This document shows, piece after piece, positions 42,707 through 50,623 of a stretch of 53,106 bases of DNA (position 1 is its first letter; each line of letters opens with the position of its first letter). The translations under genes were made by a program, and so were the position numbers. The DNA lies in contig CANRIV010000012.1 in the NCBI GenBank assembly GCA_947630805.1, positions 1 to 53,106 on the forward strand. The letters are read 5' to 3'. Origin of the DNA: an uncultured Lachnospiraceae bacterium (GTDB taxonomy: Bacteria; Bacillota; Clostridia; Lachnospirales; Lachnospiraceae). The notes below the pieces were generated by a model that worked only from the letters and a program-made list of their open reading frames with translations, searched no databases and was not told the origin of the DNA.

Positions 42707-43339
42707 TTACTGCATTTCTATTGCTTCAGTCAAAAAATTTGTTACACGTTTTTTATATTCACCATATATAATATTTTCTTTACTATCTGTTTCACTTCCA
42801 TCTACAAAATATTTCTCTGTCTCTTTACTGATGGACAATGAATCTAGTGGCCATCCTTCGAATCTCTTTGGCGAAGCTTTGTCTATCATATAAAAAGCCC
42901 CTATCTGCTTAGAAGCTTCTATATCCATAAAGGATGAAATCTTTCCTTTATTATATACTGCTATGCCATCAAGATAGTATGCTGAAACTTTTCCGCCTAA
43001 ACTTGCCACCAATTTAGAATAGTATTCTATCATTTCCTCATCTGTTAATCTTTCCATTCCCATAGGTGTCCGGATGTTTAAGCCCGGTTGTCTTTCATCG
43101 GCCAAATCCAGTTCTTCAAAATATAATCCGGAGTCATTGCAAATAACTATATCAAAATACTTTCCATAAAACACAGCCTTAGTTATCGCATTTTCCTCCG
43201 GTGTCTTGCCTATTTCCTCCGGCTCATCTACTATATTAAGATCTCTTAATGTGAATATTTCAACATTATTTCCTTCTAAAAGTTTAGAAAACCGATTTAC
43301 TTTTGATGGGTTTGTTGTTCCTAATAATATCTTTGTCAT
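42707..43339 (-). CDS. Non-canonical purine NTP pyrophosphatase (RdgB/Ham1-like)
   Basis: Would hydrolyse dITP, XTP and similar damaged nucleotides to monophosphates. ATG at 43339 is chosen over the upstream in-frame Met because GAGGGAG lies eight bases before it and the protein then begins TKILLGTTNPSKVNRFSKLL, the usual start (GTxNxxK). The 210 residues include KTPEENAITKAVFYGK and ICNDSGLYFEEL, the substrate-binding DSGL. It is divergent from housekeeping RdgB: the family's GVYSAR-type segment is replaced by PGLNIRTPMG. It may be an accessory member with altered substrate preference. It stands alone. Confidence 0.8.
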   Translation of the reverse strand: MTKILLGTTNPSKVNRFSKLLEGNNVEIFTLRDLNIVDEPEEIGKTPEENAITKAVFYGKYFDIVICNDSGLYFEELDLADERQPGLNIRTPMGMERLTDEEMIEYYSKLVASLGGKVSAYYLDGIAVYNKGKISSFMDIEASKQIGAFYMIDKASPKRFEGWPLDSLSISKETEKYFVDGSETDSKENIIYGEYKKRVTNFLTEAIEMQ

Positions 43340-43488
43340 AAAATGCTCCCTCTCCTCTAATACATAAGATTTATCCAATAACAATTATTTTTTTATTCTA
43401 AACTCATTTCTTCCAACACTGCTTGTTCTCAGTCCATCCAGCTCTTTACAAGTTCATTTCCAATATGATACGTGGAGCCCTTATGGTT

Positions 43489-44040
43489 TTATCTATTAAT
43501 TACCACGATTTTCATTTCCACCTTTCTTCTGTAAAATCTATACAATTCTTCGTATTCATCATTGATGTCTTTATACATCCTTGTATCAATCAATTCAAAC
43601 CCTGTTTTTTCTGCCACTTTCCAAGATGCCGTATTACTGTCTTTAATTGTAGCAATGATTCCCGATAAATCGTAATTATCAAAATAGTACTGTAAATAAG
43701 CTTCTGCTGCTTGCGTAGCATACCCTCTATTTCTGTATTCTGCGCTGATAAAATAACAGATTCCAACAGTATCTAAATCATCATAATAAGAACACCCAAC
43801 AGAACCAACCACTTTTCCTGTTCTTTTCTCTTCCAGAGTGTATGCCAAATAGTCTTTCAAAGGATTATTATCAATATTTAATTCTATGGTTTCTTTTATC
43901 CAATTGTCCATCCACTGATAACAGTCCCTTGTAAAACCAATTTCCTCCAAACTTCCATCTTTTGACATATCTGAAAATGCCTTTGCATCTTTTGGAACTG
44001 GCTGGCGTATTAATAAATCTTTACTTTCTGCTATAATCAT
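43489..44040 (-). CDS. GNAT family N-acetyltransferase (RimJ/RimL-type)
   Basis: A 183-residue acetyltransferase with TGKVVGSVGCSYYDDLDTV, ICYFISAEYRNRGYATQAAE (acetyl-CoA loop RNRGYA) and NTASWKVAEKTGFELIDTRM, all typical of the ribosomal-protein-acetylating RimJ/RimL class. Start choice is uncertain: the ATG at 44040 is 14 bases after AAGGA, while an in-frame ATG at 44055 overlaps that AAGGA and cannot use it. It is flanked by unrelated accessory genes. The 104 bases downstream, to the RdgB-like start, contain no recognisable gene. Confidence 0.82.
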   Translation of the reverse strand: MIIAESKDLLIRQPVPKDAKAFSDMSKDGSLEEIGFTRDCYQWMDNWIKETIELNIDNNPLKDYLAYTLEEKRTGKVVGSVGCSYYDDLDTVGICYFISAEYRNRGYATQAAEAYLQYYFDNYDLSGIIATIKDSNTASWKVAEKTGFELIDTRMYKDINDEYEELYRFYRRKVEMKIVVINR

Positions 44041-44302
44041 TTTTAATTGTAACATCCTTAACTATATTTAGGTTTCATTTTATCACATTTTATACATCTT
44101 CGCATTACTTAACTTCAGCAGATAGAACAGTTAAAAATATTGTCTCCTAACAAATTTAAATCCTTTTTGCTTCAATCTTCTGTTATGTTGAGATACAATA
44201 GATAGGTAACACAAAAAAATAAAAACAGGGAATTACCTTTGTATGATATATTTGTAATAACGAAAAAACATTTACATCAAGAAAACGATAGGAGATTCCC
44301 AT

Positions 44303-44374
44303 ATGAAAACTGTATTACAAGAAACCTGCCAGCGTCAACGAATGATTCAATATTCTGAAGAACATTCTTGTTAA
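44303..44374 (+). pseudogene. Stub of a transposase N-terminus
   Basis: With AGGAGA upstream, a 23-codon frame MKTVLQETCQRQRMIQYSEE then HSC ends at TAA. The start resembles the N-terminal helix of helix-turn-helix transposases (Q-E-T-x-x-R-Q-R-M-x-x-Y), which in full continue for several hundred residues. The rest is gone, replaced by sequence leading to the oxidoreductase gene. TTAAGGTG/CACCTTAA (44371-44378 and 44398-44405) forms an inverted repeat at the break. The 397-base gap from 44041 holds nothing else recognisable. Confidence 0.5.
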
Positions 44375-44437
44375 GGTGAAGTGTAACTAATCATTGACAC
44401 CTTAACACACTGTAGAATGTGAAGGAGGAAATGAATC

Positions 44438-45025
44438 ATGAACGCATTATTCGTAAACGCATGTATAAGGGAAAATTCCAGAACAAAGATTCTCTGTGAT
44501 ACATATATACAAAAATACTGGCCAAAACAGAATATGGATGTGAACGAGTTGAAAGTTTATCAGGAGCCATTGTTTCCTCTTGACAGAAAACGGCTGCTGC
44601 AGAGAGATAACGATATTGCCTACGGAAATCTTTTGGGAGAAGCATACAGATATGCCAGGGAATTTGCTAAAGCAGATGAAATTTTAATCGGTGCGCCGTA
44701 TTGGGATTGTTTTTTTCCCGCTTTTCTAAAACTCTATCTGGAGCAGATCTGTGTAAACGGAATCACGTTCCAATACGGGGAAAACGGATGTCCCATAAAA
44801 CTCTGTGCATGTAAAAAGTTAATCTATATCACAACTGTCGGAGGCTTCCTGCCTATTGACAGTTCTCTAGAGTTGTACATAAAGGAGCTGTGCCGCCTGT
44901 TTTGCATTCCCAAAATTCTTTTTATTAAGGCAGACGGACTGGATATTCAGGGGAATGATTCAGATAAGATTATACAGGAGACAATAGAAAGCATATCAAT
45001 TCATCCGAACGGATTTTGTATATAG
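44438..45025 (+). CDS. NAD(P)H-dependent flavodoxin-fold oxidoreductase
   Basis: A 195-residue protein of the NQO1/AzoR-like flavodoxin superfamily, expected to bind FMN or FAD and reduce quinones, azo dyes or nitro compounds. The start MNALFVNACIRENSRTKIL gives the first strand and phosphate loop. AKADEILIGAPYWDCFFPAFLKLYLEQ is the conserved middle part (long, cited by its key residues APYWD and P-A-x-L-K), and GITFQYGENG follows. GGAGGAAATGAATC precedes the ATG. It directly precedes the remains of a regulator-like ORF, a common pairing for such enzymes, where the regulator senses toxic electrophiles or phenolics. Confidence 0.85.
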   Translation: MNALFVNACIRENSRTKILCDTYIQKYWPKQNMDVNELKVYQEPLFPLDRKRLLQRDNDIAYGNLLGEAYRYAREFAKADEILIGAPYWDCFFPAFLKLYLEQICVNGITFQYGENGCPIKLCACKKLIYITTVGGFLPIDSSLELYIKELCRLFCIPKILFIKADGLDIQGNDSDKIIQETIESISIHPNGFCI

Positions 45026-45040
45026 AACAGGAGGCGAGAT

Positions 45041-45253
45041 ATGATTTTTGATAACAATACCGCATACCAGATATACAGGTGCCTTATCACACTTCATAGA
45101 GTTTTAATAAAATCCTCCAAACACCTTGAAAACAAAGGATTTATCGCAGTGTGTCCGCCTTATCCCTTTATACGATTTCACTTGCGTTTATGCTTCCCTC
45201 GCTACCTCATAAGGGCAAAAATAAGGGAAGAAAAATCTGATAACAAGTTGTAA
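45041..45253 (+). pseudogene. Regulator-like start fused to mobile-element sequence
   Basis: A 70-codon frame with a strong AGGAGGCGAG ribosome-binding site, 15 bases after the oxidoreductase stop. The first 26 residues (MIFDNNTAYQIYRCLITLHR onward) look like the start of a MarR-family regulator. From about codon 27 (position near 45118) the sequence changes to HLENKGFIAVCPPYPFIRFH, strongly basic and Cys/Pro-containing, unlike any regulator and typical of translated non-coding ends of mobile elements. I read it as a regulator gene interrupted by insertion of the element whose tnpV remnant follows. The MarR call rests on a short segment. Confidence 0.45.
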
Positions 45254-45316
45254 CAGCAAGTGGCAATCGGGAAACTGTGACATATGTGCAAATATATTAT
45301 ACTGGAAGATTTCAAG

Positions 45317-45693
45317 ATGGACAAGTACATTTATGATGAAAACAGCGGTCTTTGGTACGAGCTGCAAGGCGAATATTATCTGCCGTGCCTTACCTTACCA
45401 CCCGAAGAAGAAAAGCCTATCGGGATATTGGGCAGCGGCACAAACGCTACCTGAAAGAATACAAACCAGCAACCTACACAACACTTCTGACAAACGGTAA
45501 ATTGAGCAGCTACCTTGCCGATATTGACAGACAGGCGGAGAAAATGTATCTGCGATTGATTAAGGAAATGACTAAAAGGCAGGAGGTAACGGAGCAGTTC
45601 AAAGCAGAACAGCCTATGGAATGGATTGGAAAGATGGGAAATATTCAAGCCTGCGCAAGAGAGGTAGTAAACAGAGGGGTAATTTTCGTATGA
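45317..45693 (+). pseudogene. tnpV: tnpV, frameshifted
   Basis: TnpV is a small accessory protein of Tn4451-type and related integrative elements. The first piece MDKYIYDENSGLWYELQGEY through CLTLPPEEEKPIG matches the TnpV N-terminus. One base is missing near 45428, and the second piece in the next frame gives GQRHKRYLKEYKPATYTTLL through ACAREVVNRGVIFV. Together they restore about 125 residues, the usual length. No recombinase gene (tnpX or other) is present, so this is a remnant. It dates the surrounding accessory genes as part of a collapsed mobile element. Confidence 0.8.
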
Positions 45694-45836
45694 GAAAGTA
45701 AAATATTACCTATATCTTACAGCAGAGTAACGACGGTTCATATTTAACTCTTTACTCGCTTGTAGAAATAAGCTGATAGCACAAGGTAAGTAGCAGATGC
45801 AGTTAATGAGATTATGTTAAAAATCAGCAAATAGGC

Positions 45837-45880
45837 ATATGGCGACAAGAAGGATGATGTGGTTCTTCTTGCCGCCATAT
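45837..45880. terminator. Long hairpin between tnpV remnant and GNAT gene
   Basis: ATATGGCG-x-CAAGAAG pairs with CTTCTTG-x-CGCCATAT across a short loop, with one A-C mismatch on the plus strand that becomes G-U on the minus strand. It lies 13 bases past the minus-strand GNAT stop. There is no clear U-tract, so it is a likely transcript-end structure or element boundary. Confidence 0.45.
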
Positions 45881-45893
45881 TAATTTTAATACA

Positions 45894-46463
45894 TCATTTT
45901 ATCTGTCTTATATTTTCCCATTCGCTTCTAATGATACCGTAATCGGATATATCCAGAAACTCTCCAGTCGATGTTTTGAAGTATTCACGTTTTGTTCCTT
46001 CAAAAGTTAGACCACATTTTTGAGCAACTCTACCCGAGGCTGGATTCTTAACGGCGTGAGATATACCAACACGGTTTACACCAATTTCGGCAAAGAGATA
46101 GTCAATGACAGTCTTTGCAGCTTCAGACATAAAGCCTTTATTCCAATAAGCGTAACCCATACAGTAGCCAAGCTCTGCATATTCGCTTTTCTCACTCAAC
46201 CGAACAACGCTGATATTGCCAATAACTGTCCCGTCATATTCCATAACCCAATTATATGTGTTTGGGTTTTCGTAGGCAGCACACCAAAGTTCCAAGAGTT
46301 GTTTTGTTGCTTCAGGCGACTCATGAGGACACCAAGTTAGGTAGCGTGTAACTCTTTCATCGTTTGCCCAATTCTCAAACATTGCTTGAGCATCGTCAAC
46401 AGTAAATTTACGTAATATAAGTCTTTCAGTATGTATCGTTTGTGTTCCTTTATGTGTAATCAT
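45894..46463 (-). CDS. GNAT family N-acetyltransferase (RimJ/RimL-type)
   Basis: A 189-residue acetyltransferase. TERLILRKFTVDDAQAMFEN is the characteristic RimJ/RimL opening. LGYCMGYAYWNKGFMSEAAK contains the acetyl-CoA loop, with WNKGFM in place of xxRGxG as often seen in this class, and NPASGRVAQKCGLTFEGTKR is the C-terminal helix. Its start lies 3 bases after the preceding GNAT stop, so the two form a small operon behind the truncated methyltransferase. Targets could be a ribosomal protein or a small amine. No substrate can be assigned. Confidence 0.9.
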   Translation of the reverse strand: MITHKGTQTIHTERLILRKFTVDDAQAMFENWANDERVTRYLTWCPHESPEATKQLLELWCAAYENPNTYNWVMEYDGTVIGNISVVRLSEKSEYAELGYCMGYAYWNKGFMSEAAKTVIDYLFAEIGVNRVGISHAVKNPASGRVAQKCGLTFEGTKREYFKTSTGEFLDISDYGIIRSEWENIRQIK

Positions 46464-46466
46464 TTT

Positions 46467-46949
46467 TTAATCCTCCAATCTATATTCCATTCTGCGGATA
46501 CGGTCGGTCATTCCACAATTCTCATAAAATGCAATAGCATCCTTGTTAAACCCCCAAACACCAAGTTCAAGCATTTTGCACTTCTGCTCTTGAGCTTTTT
46601 TCTTACAGCACTCGAAAAGTCTTTTTCCTATTCCGTTTCTCTGATAAGATTTTAAGACACAAATATCATCAATGTAAAAGCAGTCAAAATCGATGTATGT
46701 AGAGTGATTTCTGTAAGAAACAATCCAAGCAAAAGCATATCCTACAACCTCTCCATTATCAGTTTCGGCAATGTAGATAGTGTGTTTCGGATCATTTAAC
46801 CTTTCTGCAAATGCTTCCTTTGTAAAGTAGCGAGCTTCGATTTTGAATAAGTCAGGTCTGCCTTTATGGTGTAAGTCTGCAATCTCTTTCTGAAGTGGGC
46901 GGATACGCTCGCAATCTTCTATAACTGCGTTTCGTATATTTATGTTCAT
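46467..46949 (-). CDS. GNAT family N-acetyltransferase
   Basis: A 160-residue GNAT protein: IRNAVIEDCERIRPLQKEIA (N-terminal strand and helix), IDDICVLKSYQRNGIGKRLF with the acetyl-CoA loop QRNGIGK, and AIAFYENCGMTDRIRRMEYR at the end with the usual A-x-x-F-Y-x-x-x-G-M. All core elements are present. The ATG is 5 bases after the stop of the methyltransferase remnant, so it was probably translated from the same mRNA. Current expression may depend on transcription running on from the permease gene. Confidence 0.9.
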   Translation of the reverse strand: MNINIRNAVIEDCERIRPLQKEIADLHHKGRPDLFKIEARYFTKEAFAERLNDPKHTIYIAETDNGEVVGYAFAWIVSYRNHSTYIDFDCFYIDDICVLKSYQRNGIGKRLFECCKKKAQEQKCKMLELGVWGFNKDAIAFYENCGMTDRIRRMEYRLED

Positions 46950-46954
46950 TTTCT

Positions 46955-47570
46955 TTATTCCTTTCTGAATATATCAAGTGTGTGATGAGAGTAACCTATC
47001 ATATCTTGTCTTTCACAAATGGCAAGATGGTACTTTAGATACAGTTTGTACATTCGATCATCCATTTTGTCTACGGTTTCTCTCATATGATTTGTGTAGC
47101 CATCAGTAGCGATGTAGTGGAGTTGAGTAACATCGAACTTTGAACGGAGTTTATCAATATCTTCCTTTCTATGCAGCTCGAATATGTCCCACGGATTTGA
47201 AAAAGTGTCAAATGTTTCCGTGTTGAGCATACACTTCTCAATAATGTTGTAGATTTCGCCACGAATAAAACCGTAAGACAAAACACTCGCATCGCCCATA
47301 CAATATTCTGCAAAAATGATGCCACCCTTCTTTGTCACTCGTATTGCTTCTGATAATGCTTTTAGCTTATCTTCGGTTGTGAACAGATGATACATCGGAC
47401 CAAGCAGCAGAGTAATGTCATAAGTATCGCTGTCAAAATCTGACAGAGCCATAGCATTACCTTGTGTAATTGTGACAGGTTTGCCTTCAATGGTATTTTT
47501 CTTGAAGATTTCGATGTTATGCTCAACTAATTCGACACAGTTTGTGGCAACCCTTAATGCGTCACAAAAA
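46955..47570 (-). pseudogene. 5'-truncated SAM-dependent methyltransferase
   Basis: About 195 residues of a class I methyltransferase remain, from CVELVEHNIEIFKKN through ITQGNAMALSDFDSDTYDIT (motif II region), LLLGPMYHLFTTEDKLKALS and GGIIFAEYCMG, to the C-terminus. The N-terminal third with the SAM-binding glycine motif is missing. Upstream in this frame the reading runs into the antisense-unrelated 3' end of the purine permease gene, giving a 288-codon chimeric frame. The junction is near 47555, essentially at the permease stop. It lacks a proper start and the SAM site, so it should be inactive. Confidence 0.8.
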
Positions 47571-48960
47571 ACATGACGGTAAAGAGCGCCGCAATGACCC
47601 ATGTTCCCGCTTTTACCTTCCCTGCCTTTCCAGTAAACACGCTGATAAGCACATAAGAAATTACGCCGAAGGCAATGCCGTAAGAAATATTGTATGTCAT
47701 AGGCATCATTGCCAAAGTCAGAAAAGCCGGAACCGCTTCTTCTGTTTTCAGCCAGTCTATACTTCTGGCGCAGTTCATCATCATGATTCCCACATAGATG
47801 AGCGCCGCCGCTGTCGCACATCCCGGTACAAGCATCGCAATCGGGCTTAAAAACATACTGACAAAAAACAACGCACCCGTTACCATGGCTGCCATACCCG
47901 TCTTTCCGCCTTCCGCAATACCTGTGGAAGCCTCTACATAAGAGCTTACCGTGGACGTGCCGCAGACCGCACCGCAGGTGGTGGCTATAGCGTCCGCAAG
48001 CATTGCCTTATCCATGTTGGGTACTTTCCCCTCTTCGGTCAAAAGATTTCCCCTTGCGCAGGCTCCATACAGAGTACCAATTGTATCAAACATATCCACC
48101 AGACAGAACGCAAGTGAAGTCGTCACAATCAATATGGCAAGTTCCATTGTGCTGTGCTCTGCCAGATATGGCGAAAAATCAAAGCCTTCTGTAAAAACCC
48201 TGCCAAATGCCTGCGTACCAAAGTCTTTAAATGCCGTAAACGGATTAAAATTCAGATTATCTGTAAAACCCTCATAAAATCCGGAAACAGTAAAACCAAG
48301 AAGATAATACAGCACCGTTCCCCCAAATATGCCCCAGAGCACAGCGCCCTTTACCCGTCTGCATGTCAAAACCGCAATCGCAATTAAAGCGAAAAATGTG
48401 ACAATCATCGGCATAATATCCTTCCACGCCACATTTTCTGAAAGAAGATTGAAAGATGCAAGGTTGACATAGGTGGAGGGATCCGCCACCACGATTCCGG
48501 AATCTTTAAGCCCGATAAAGGCAATAAACAGCCCGATTCCTGCAGGAATTGCCACCCTTACCGACGTCGGAATTGCCTCAAATATTTTCCTTCTCATCCC
48601 TGTTACCGTAAGCAGTATGAACAGGACACCGTCAATCAAAATAAGTATCAGAGCATTAGCATAGCTTAACCCAAAGCCGAAACACACCGTATAGACAAAG
48701 AAGGCGTTAGAGCCCATGGCAGATGCCTGCGCCAGCGGCAGATTTGCCAGAAGTCCGATCAGCACTGTCCCGATACAGGCGGAAATTGCAGTCGCGATAT
48801 AAATCGCATTATATGACACCCCCGGAAGCTCCGCAAACATTCCCGAATTAACCATGAGGATATATGCCATGGTCATAAAGGTTGTAACTCCTGCCAGAAC
48901 TTCCGTTTTCACTGTAGAGCCGGCTTTTTTTATATGAAATATTTTTTCCATTGATAACAT
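47554..48960 (-). CDS. NCS2 family purine permease (guanine/hypoxanthine type)
   Basis: A 468-residue membrane transporter of the AzgA/PbuG-like NCS2 branch, importing hypoxanthine, guanine or adenine with protons. Motifs are TEVLAGVTTFMTMAYILMVN (first helix), ASAMGSNAFFVYTVCF, VRVAIPAGIGLFIAFIGLKD and CLVDMFDTIGTLYGACARGN, with the substrate-site Asp/Glu pattern. It has 12-14 hydrophobic segments. The reading frame can begin at TTG 48963, but the ATG at 48960 is preferred, with GAGG about ten bases upstream. The C-terminus, ending VMFFVTH, abuts a recombination junction, so the last residues may differ from the original protein. Confidence 0.92.
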   Translation of the reverse strand: MLSMEKIFHIKKAGSTVKTEVLAGVTTFMTMAYILMVNSGMFAELPGVSYNAIYIATAISACIGTVLIGLLANLPLAQASAMGSNAFFVYTVCFGFGLSYANALILILIDGVLFILLTVTGMRRKIFEAIPTSVRVAIPAGIGLFIAFIGLKDSGIVVADPSTYVNLASFNLLSENVAWKDIMPMIVTFFALIAIAVLTCRRVKGAVLWGIFGGTVLYYLLGFTVSGFYEGFTDNLNFNPFTAFKDFGTQAFGRVFTEGFDFSPYLAEHSTMELAILIVTTSLAFCLVDMFDTIGTLYGACARGNLLTEEGKVPNMDKAMLADAIATTCGAVCGTSTVSSYVEASTGIAEGGKTGMAAMVTGALFFVSMFLSPIAMLVPGCATAAALIYVGIMMMNCARSIDWLKTEEAVPAFLTLAMMPMTYNISYGIAFGVISYVLISVFTGKAGKVKAGTWVIAALFTVMFFVTH

Positions 48961-49036
48961 CAATCCTTGACCTCACTTTCTTTTTTTAATATTCTACCAT
49001 ATAAAACCGATAAAATATATCCGATTTTGCTGTGTG

Positions 49037-49250
49037 CTATATTTTTATAACAAGACTGTTTGCCCCGTCCGTATACGCGTCCTCTGCCACATCTGAAAGA
49101 TTTTTTACTGTAATATTCTGCGCGGACATAACCTGCTCCTGTGTTACCACCACAGACGGAATCTCCAGCCACAATTCAGCATTCGTATCCAATTCCCAGT
49201 TGAATCTCGCCGCTTCATCAAAGGAAAGCTTTTTCTTTTTCCATGGTCAT
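49037..49250 (-). pseudogene. Small gene with a probable frameshift in an A-tract
   Basis: Behind GGAGGAAATC, an ATG at 49250 reads MTMEKEKAFL then stop. If one A is dropped from the run GAAAAAGAAAAAG (49230-49241), the frame becomes MTMEKEKLSFDEAARFNWEL and continues through AELWLEIPSVVVTQEQVMSA to SLVIKI at 49037, about 71 residues with clean coding character. The alternative frame in this region (48960-49172) is rich in Cys/Gly/Arg and looks non-coding. The permease gene follows 77 bases downstream. Function unknown. Polymerase slippage in the A-run could also restore the frame in the living cell. Confidence 0.5.
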
Positions 49251-49373
49251 TTCATATCAGATTTCCTCCGTATTTTTTGACACCTTAATCTTATCAGTAA
49301 TCTGCTCTGAAAAGATTTTTATTGCAAATTTGGTATCATTTTTTTGCGGATATGGTAAAAATTTTTCCTATAC

Positions 49374-49411
49374 AAAAAAGATGGAAATCAGTTCTATAAC
49401 CCATTTCCATC
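49374..49411 (-). terminator. Intrinsic terminator
   Basis: GATGGAAAT and ATTTCCATC (49380-49388 and 49403-49411) form a 9-bp stem, and the minus strand continues TTTTTTG. It lies 7 bases after a 44-codon minus-strand frame and marks the end of a leftward transcript. Confidence 0.8.
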
Positions 49412-49417
49412 AATCTT

Positions 49418-49552
49418 CTATTTACAAGAATATCTATGAATTTTATCTCTATTCTTCTTGCAAAACTCATATAGTTTTTCTGAATCCCTTGCAGCCTTAT
49501 CATCATTTTCTCCAACAAAGTAAGCAATAAATAATAGTTCAATACACTGCAT
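49418..49552 (-). CDS. Hypothetical small protein (44 aa), probably a gene fragment
   Basis: The frame MQCIELLFIAYFVGENDDKA and 24 more residues (ending KKNRDKIHRYSCK) has protein-like composition and is followed directly by a good terminator. The same frame is open for a few codons upstream of the ATG without a ribosome-binding site, so it is probably the 3' end of a longer gene lost by deletion. A competing frame of 68 codons on the same strand (49336-49542) runs through the terminator and is rejected. I recognise no family. Confidence 0.4.
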   Translation of the reverse strand: MQCIELLFIAYFVGENDDKAARDSEKLYEFCKKNRDKIHRYSCK

Positions 49553-49597
49553 TACAGTCGCTATACTCTTTGAAACGCTCGACTTGCTCCGCATTCT

Positions 49598-49816
49598 TTA
49601 GTATATTTTCTTGATATCACCTGTAATACCGTACCGTTTTTTAAACTCTTTAAGGTCATTTATATTTCTGATAAACATGATTTCTTCAAATGCACCGGTA
49701 TGAATATCACGAAATCCTGCTACCTGCTCGCCATTACAAATGCTTGCTTTAATGATTGGTTCCTTATGATCGGTATCATATTTTACCACTTCAACCTTTT
49801 TCTTTTTAAAGAACAA
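49598..49816 (-). CDS. Small conserved-looking hypothetical protein
   Basis: A 72-residue protein from a TTG at 49816 (AGGGCGG eight bases upstream); a GTG at 49825 in the same frame is too close to that site. It begins FFKKKKVEVVKYDTDHKEP and contains ICNGEQVAGFRDIHTGAFEE and KEFKKRYGITGDIKKIY. I recall similar short proteins in Clostridia, often left without function. It has no membrane segment and looks cytosolic. It is alone between the fragment above and the TfoX-like gene. Function unknown. Confidence 0.65.
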   Translation of the reverse strand: MFFKKKKVEVVKYDTDHKEPIIKASICNGEQVAGFRDIHTGAFEEIMFIRNINDLKEFKKRYGITGDIKKIY

Positions 49817-49947
49817 TTCTATCACCGCCCTAAACTATATTACAATTCCATTAACAGAATCTATCTCATGTTGAATAATTTGAGCTGTTTTGCAATCATA
49901 GACAAATATACATAACGATTACTTCTCCACGACAAACGGGAAATTGC

Positions 49948-50268
49948 CTATTTCTTCTTTTTCGGTTTTGGTGCTGGCAATTCCTCATACATGGCGTTAA
50001 ATAAATCTGTCAAAAACTCTCTGTTGTCAACTTCCTCCACCAACAACATCTCTTTTCCTCCCTCATAGGGTAATTCATACGGAGCCGTTGGCATATAACT
50101 GATTGCTGCTTTTATTGGTTTTACAAGCAACCTGTCATCATAAATACCGCCTACGATTTTGCCACGATAATAGATGATGAATTCTCCCATCATAGCCCGA
50201 TATGTAATTTCATCTAATTCGGATAATTGCCCTAAAATAAAATCTAAATATTCTTTACTTGACGCCAT
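49948..50268 (-). CDS. TfoX/Sxy N-terminal domain protein
   Basis: A 106-residue protein made only of the TfoX N-terminal domain: EYLDFILGQLSELDEITYRA, then MMGEFIIYYRGKIVGGIYDD and RLLVKPIKAAISYMPTAPYE, ending in a basic tail PKPKKKK. TfoX is known as a competence regulator in Proteobacteria; stand-alone N-terminal domain proteins in Firmicutes have no established role. AGGAGG lies upstream of the ATG. It is a single gene in the accessory zone. Confidence 0.82.
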   Translation of the reverse strand: MASSKEYLDFILGQLSELDEITYRAMMGEFIIYYRGKIVGGIYDDRLLVKPIKAAISYMPTAPYELPYEGGKEMLLVEEVDNREFLTDLFNAMYEELPAPKPKKKK

Positions 50269-50331
50269 TATTCCTCCTCAAATACCGCTTTGCCTTAATA
50301 CTTGGCTTCTCGACAAACGGGAATTTTACAA

Positions 50332-50495
50332 TTATTTTCTAATAATCAAAAGTTTATTTTCTCCCTTTTGAAATTCATATGCCGTTTTCACAATTTCAAC
50401 TTTGTAGTCTTTTTTGAAATATTCTATAACCTTTCTGGTTAAATCCGTCTTATTCGCGTCTAAGTCCACAATCGGAAAAATCCTGATTTCTTTGC
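50332..50495 (-). pseudogene. 3' fragment of an unidentified gene
   Basis: After an in-frame stop, a frame of about 53 codons reads KEIRIFPIVDLDANKTDLTR, VIEYFKKDYKVEIVKTAYEF and ends LLIIRK. The composition is clearly protein-like and it has no start codon, so it is a 5'-truncated remnant. It is joined at about 50490 to the KTR-gene fragment, the edge of a 54-bp duplicated segment. Identity unknown. Confidence 0.5.
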
Positions 50496-50560
50496 ATCAA
50501 TCAAACTTTCCTGTCTGTACTTCGGGCAGTAGGGAGGAAAGTTTTTTAGTTCTGTATTCT
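50460..50560 (-). pseudogene. Fragment of a cysteine-rich KTR-domain gene
   Basis: The frame gives NTELKNFPPYCPKYRQESLI then DAK, matching the C-terminal half of the KTR protein encoded at 52151-52351. One zinc-type Cys is changed to Tyr (codon TAC for TGC). The reading then diverges and stops at 50460. The N-terminal CPVCG half is absent. It is a partial second copy. Confidence 0.7.
50490..50543. repeat. 54-bp direct repeat, left copy
   Basis: Identical to 52211-52264 except for one base (T for C at 50518). With the right copy it flanks the DUF2975/XRE gene pair, 1.7 kb apart, in the same orientation. Confidence 0.9.
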
Positions 50561-50623
50561 GATTTGTCCCTTGTAATACGTCTTGTAATTTGATTTTTAC
50601 TTGTGTTCACTTTACCGCTCATT

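Noticed and set aside
48960-49172. 70-codon minus-strand ORF ahead of the permease
   Set aside because: The neighbouring frame (ending SLVIKI at 49037) has far better protein character; this one is Cys/Gly/Arg-rich.
49336-49542. 68-codon minus-strand ORF
   Set aside because: It reads through a clear terminator, and the overlapping 44-codon frame ends just before that terminator.
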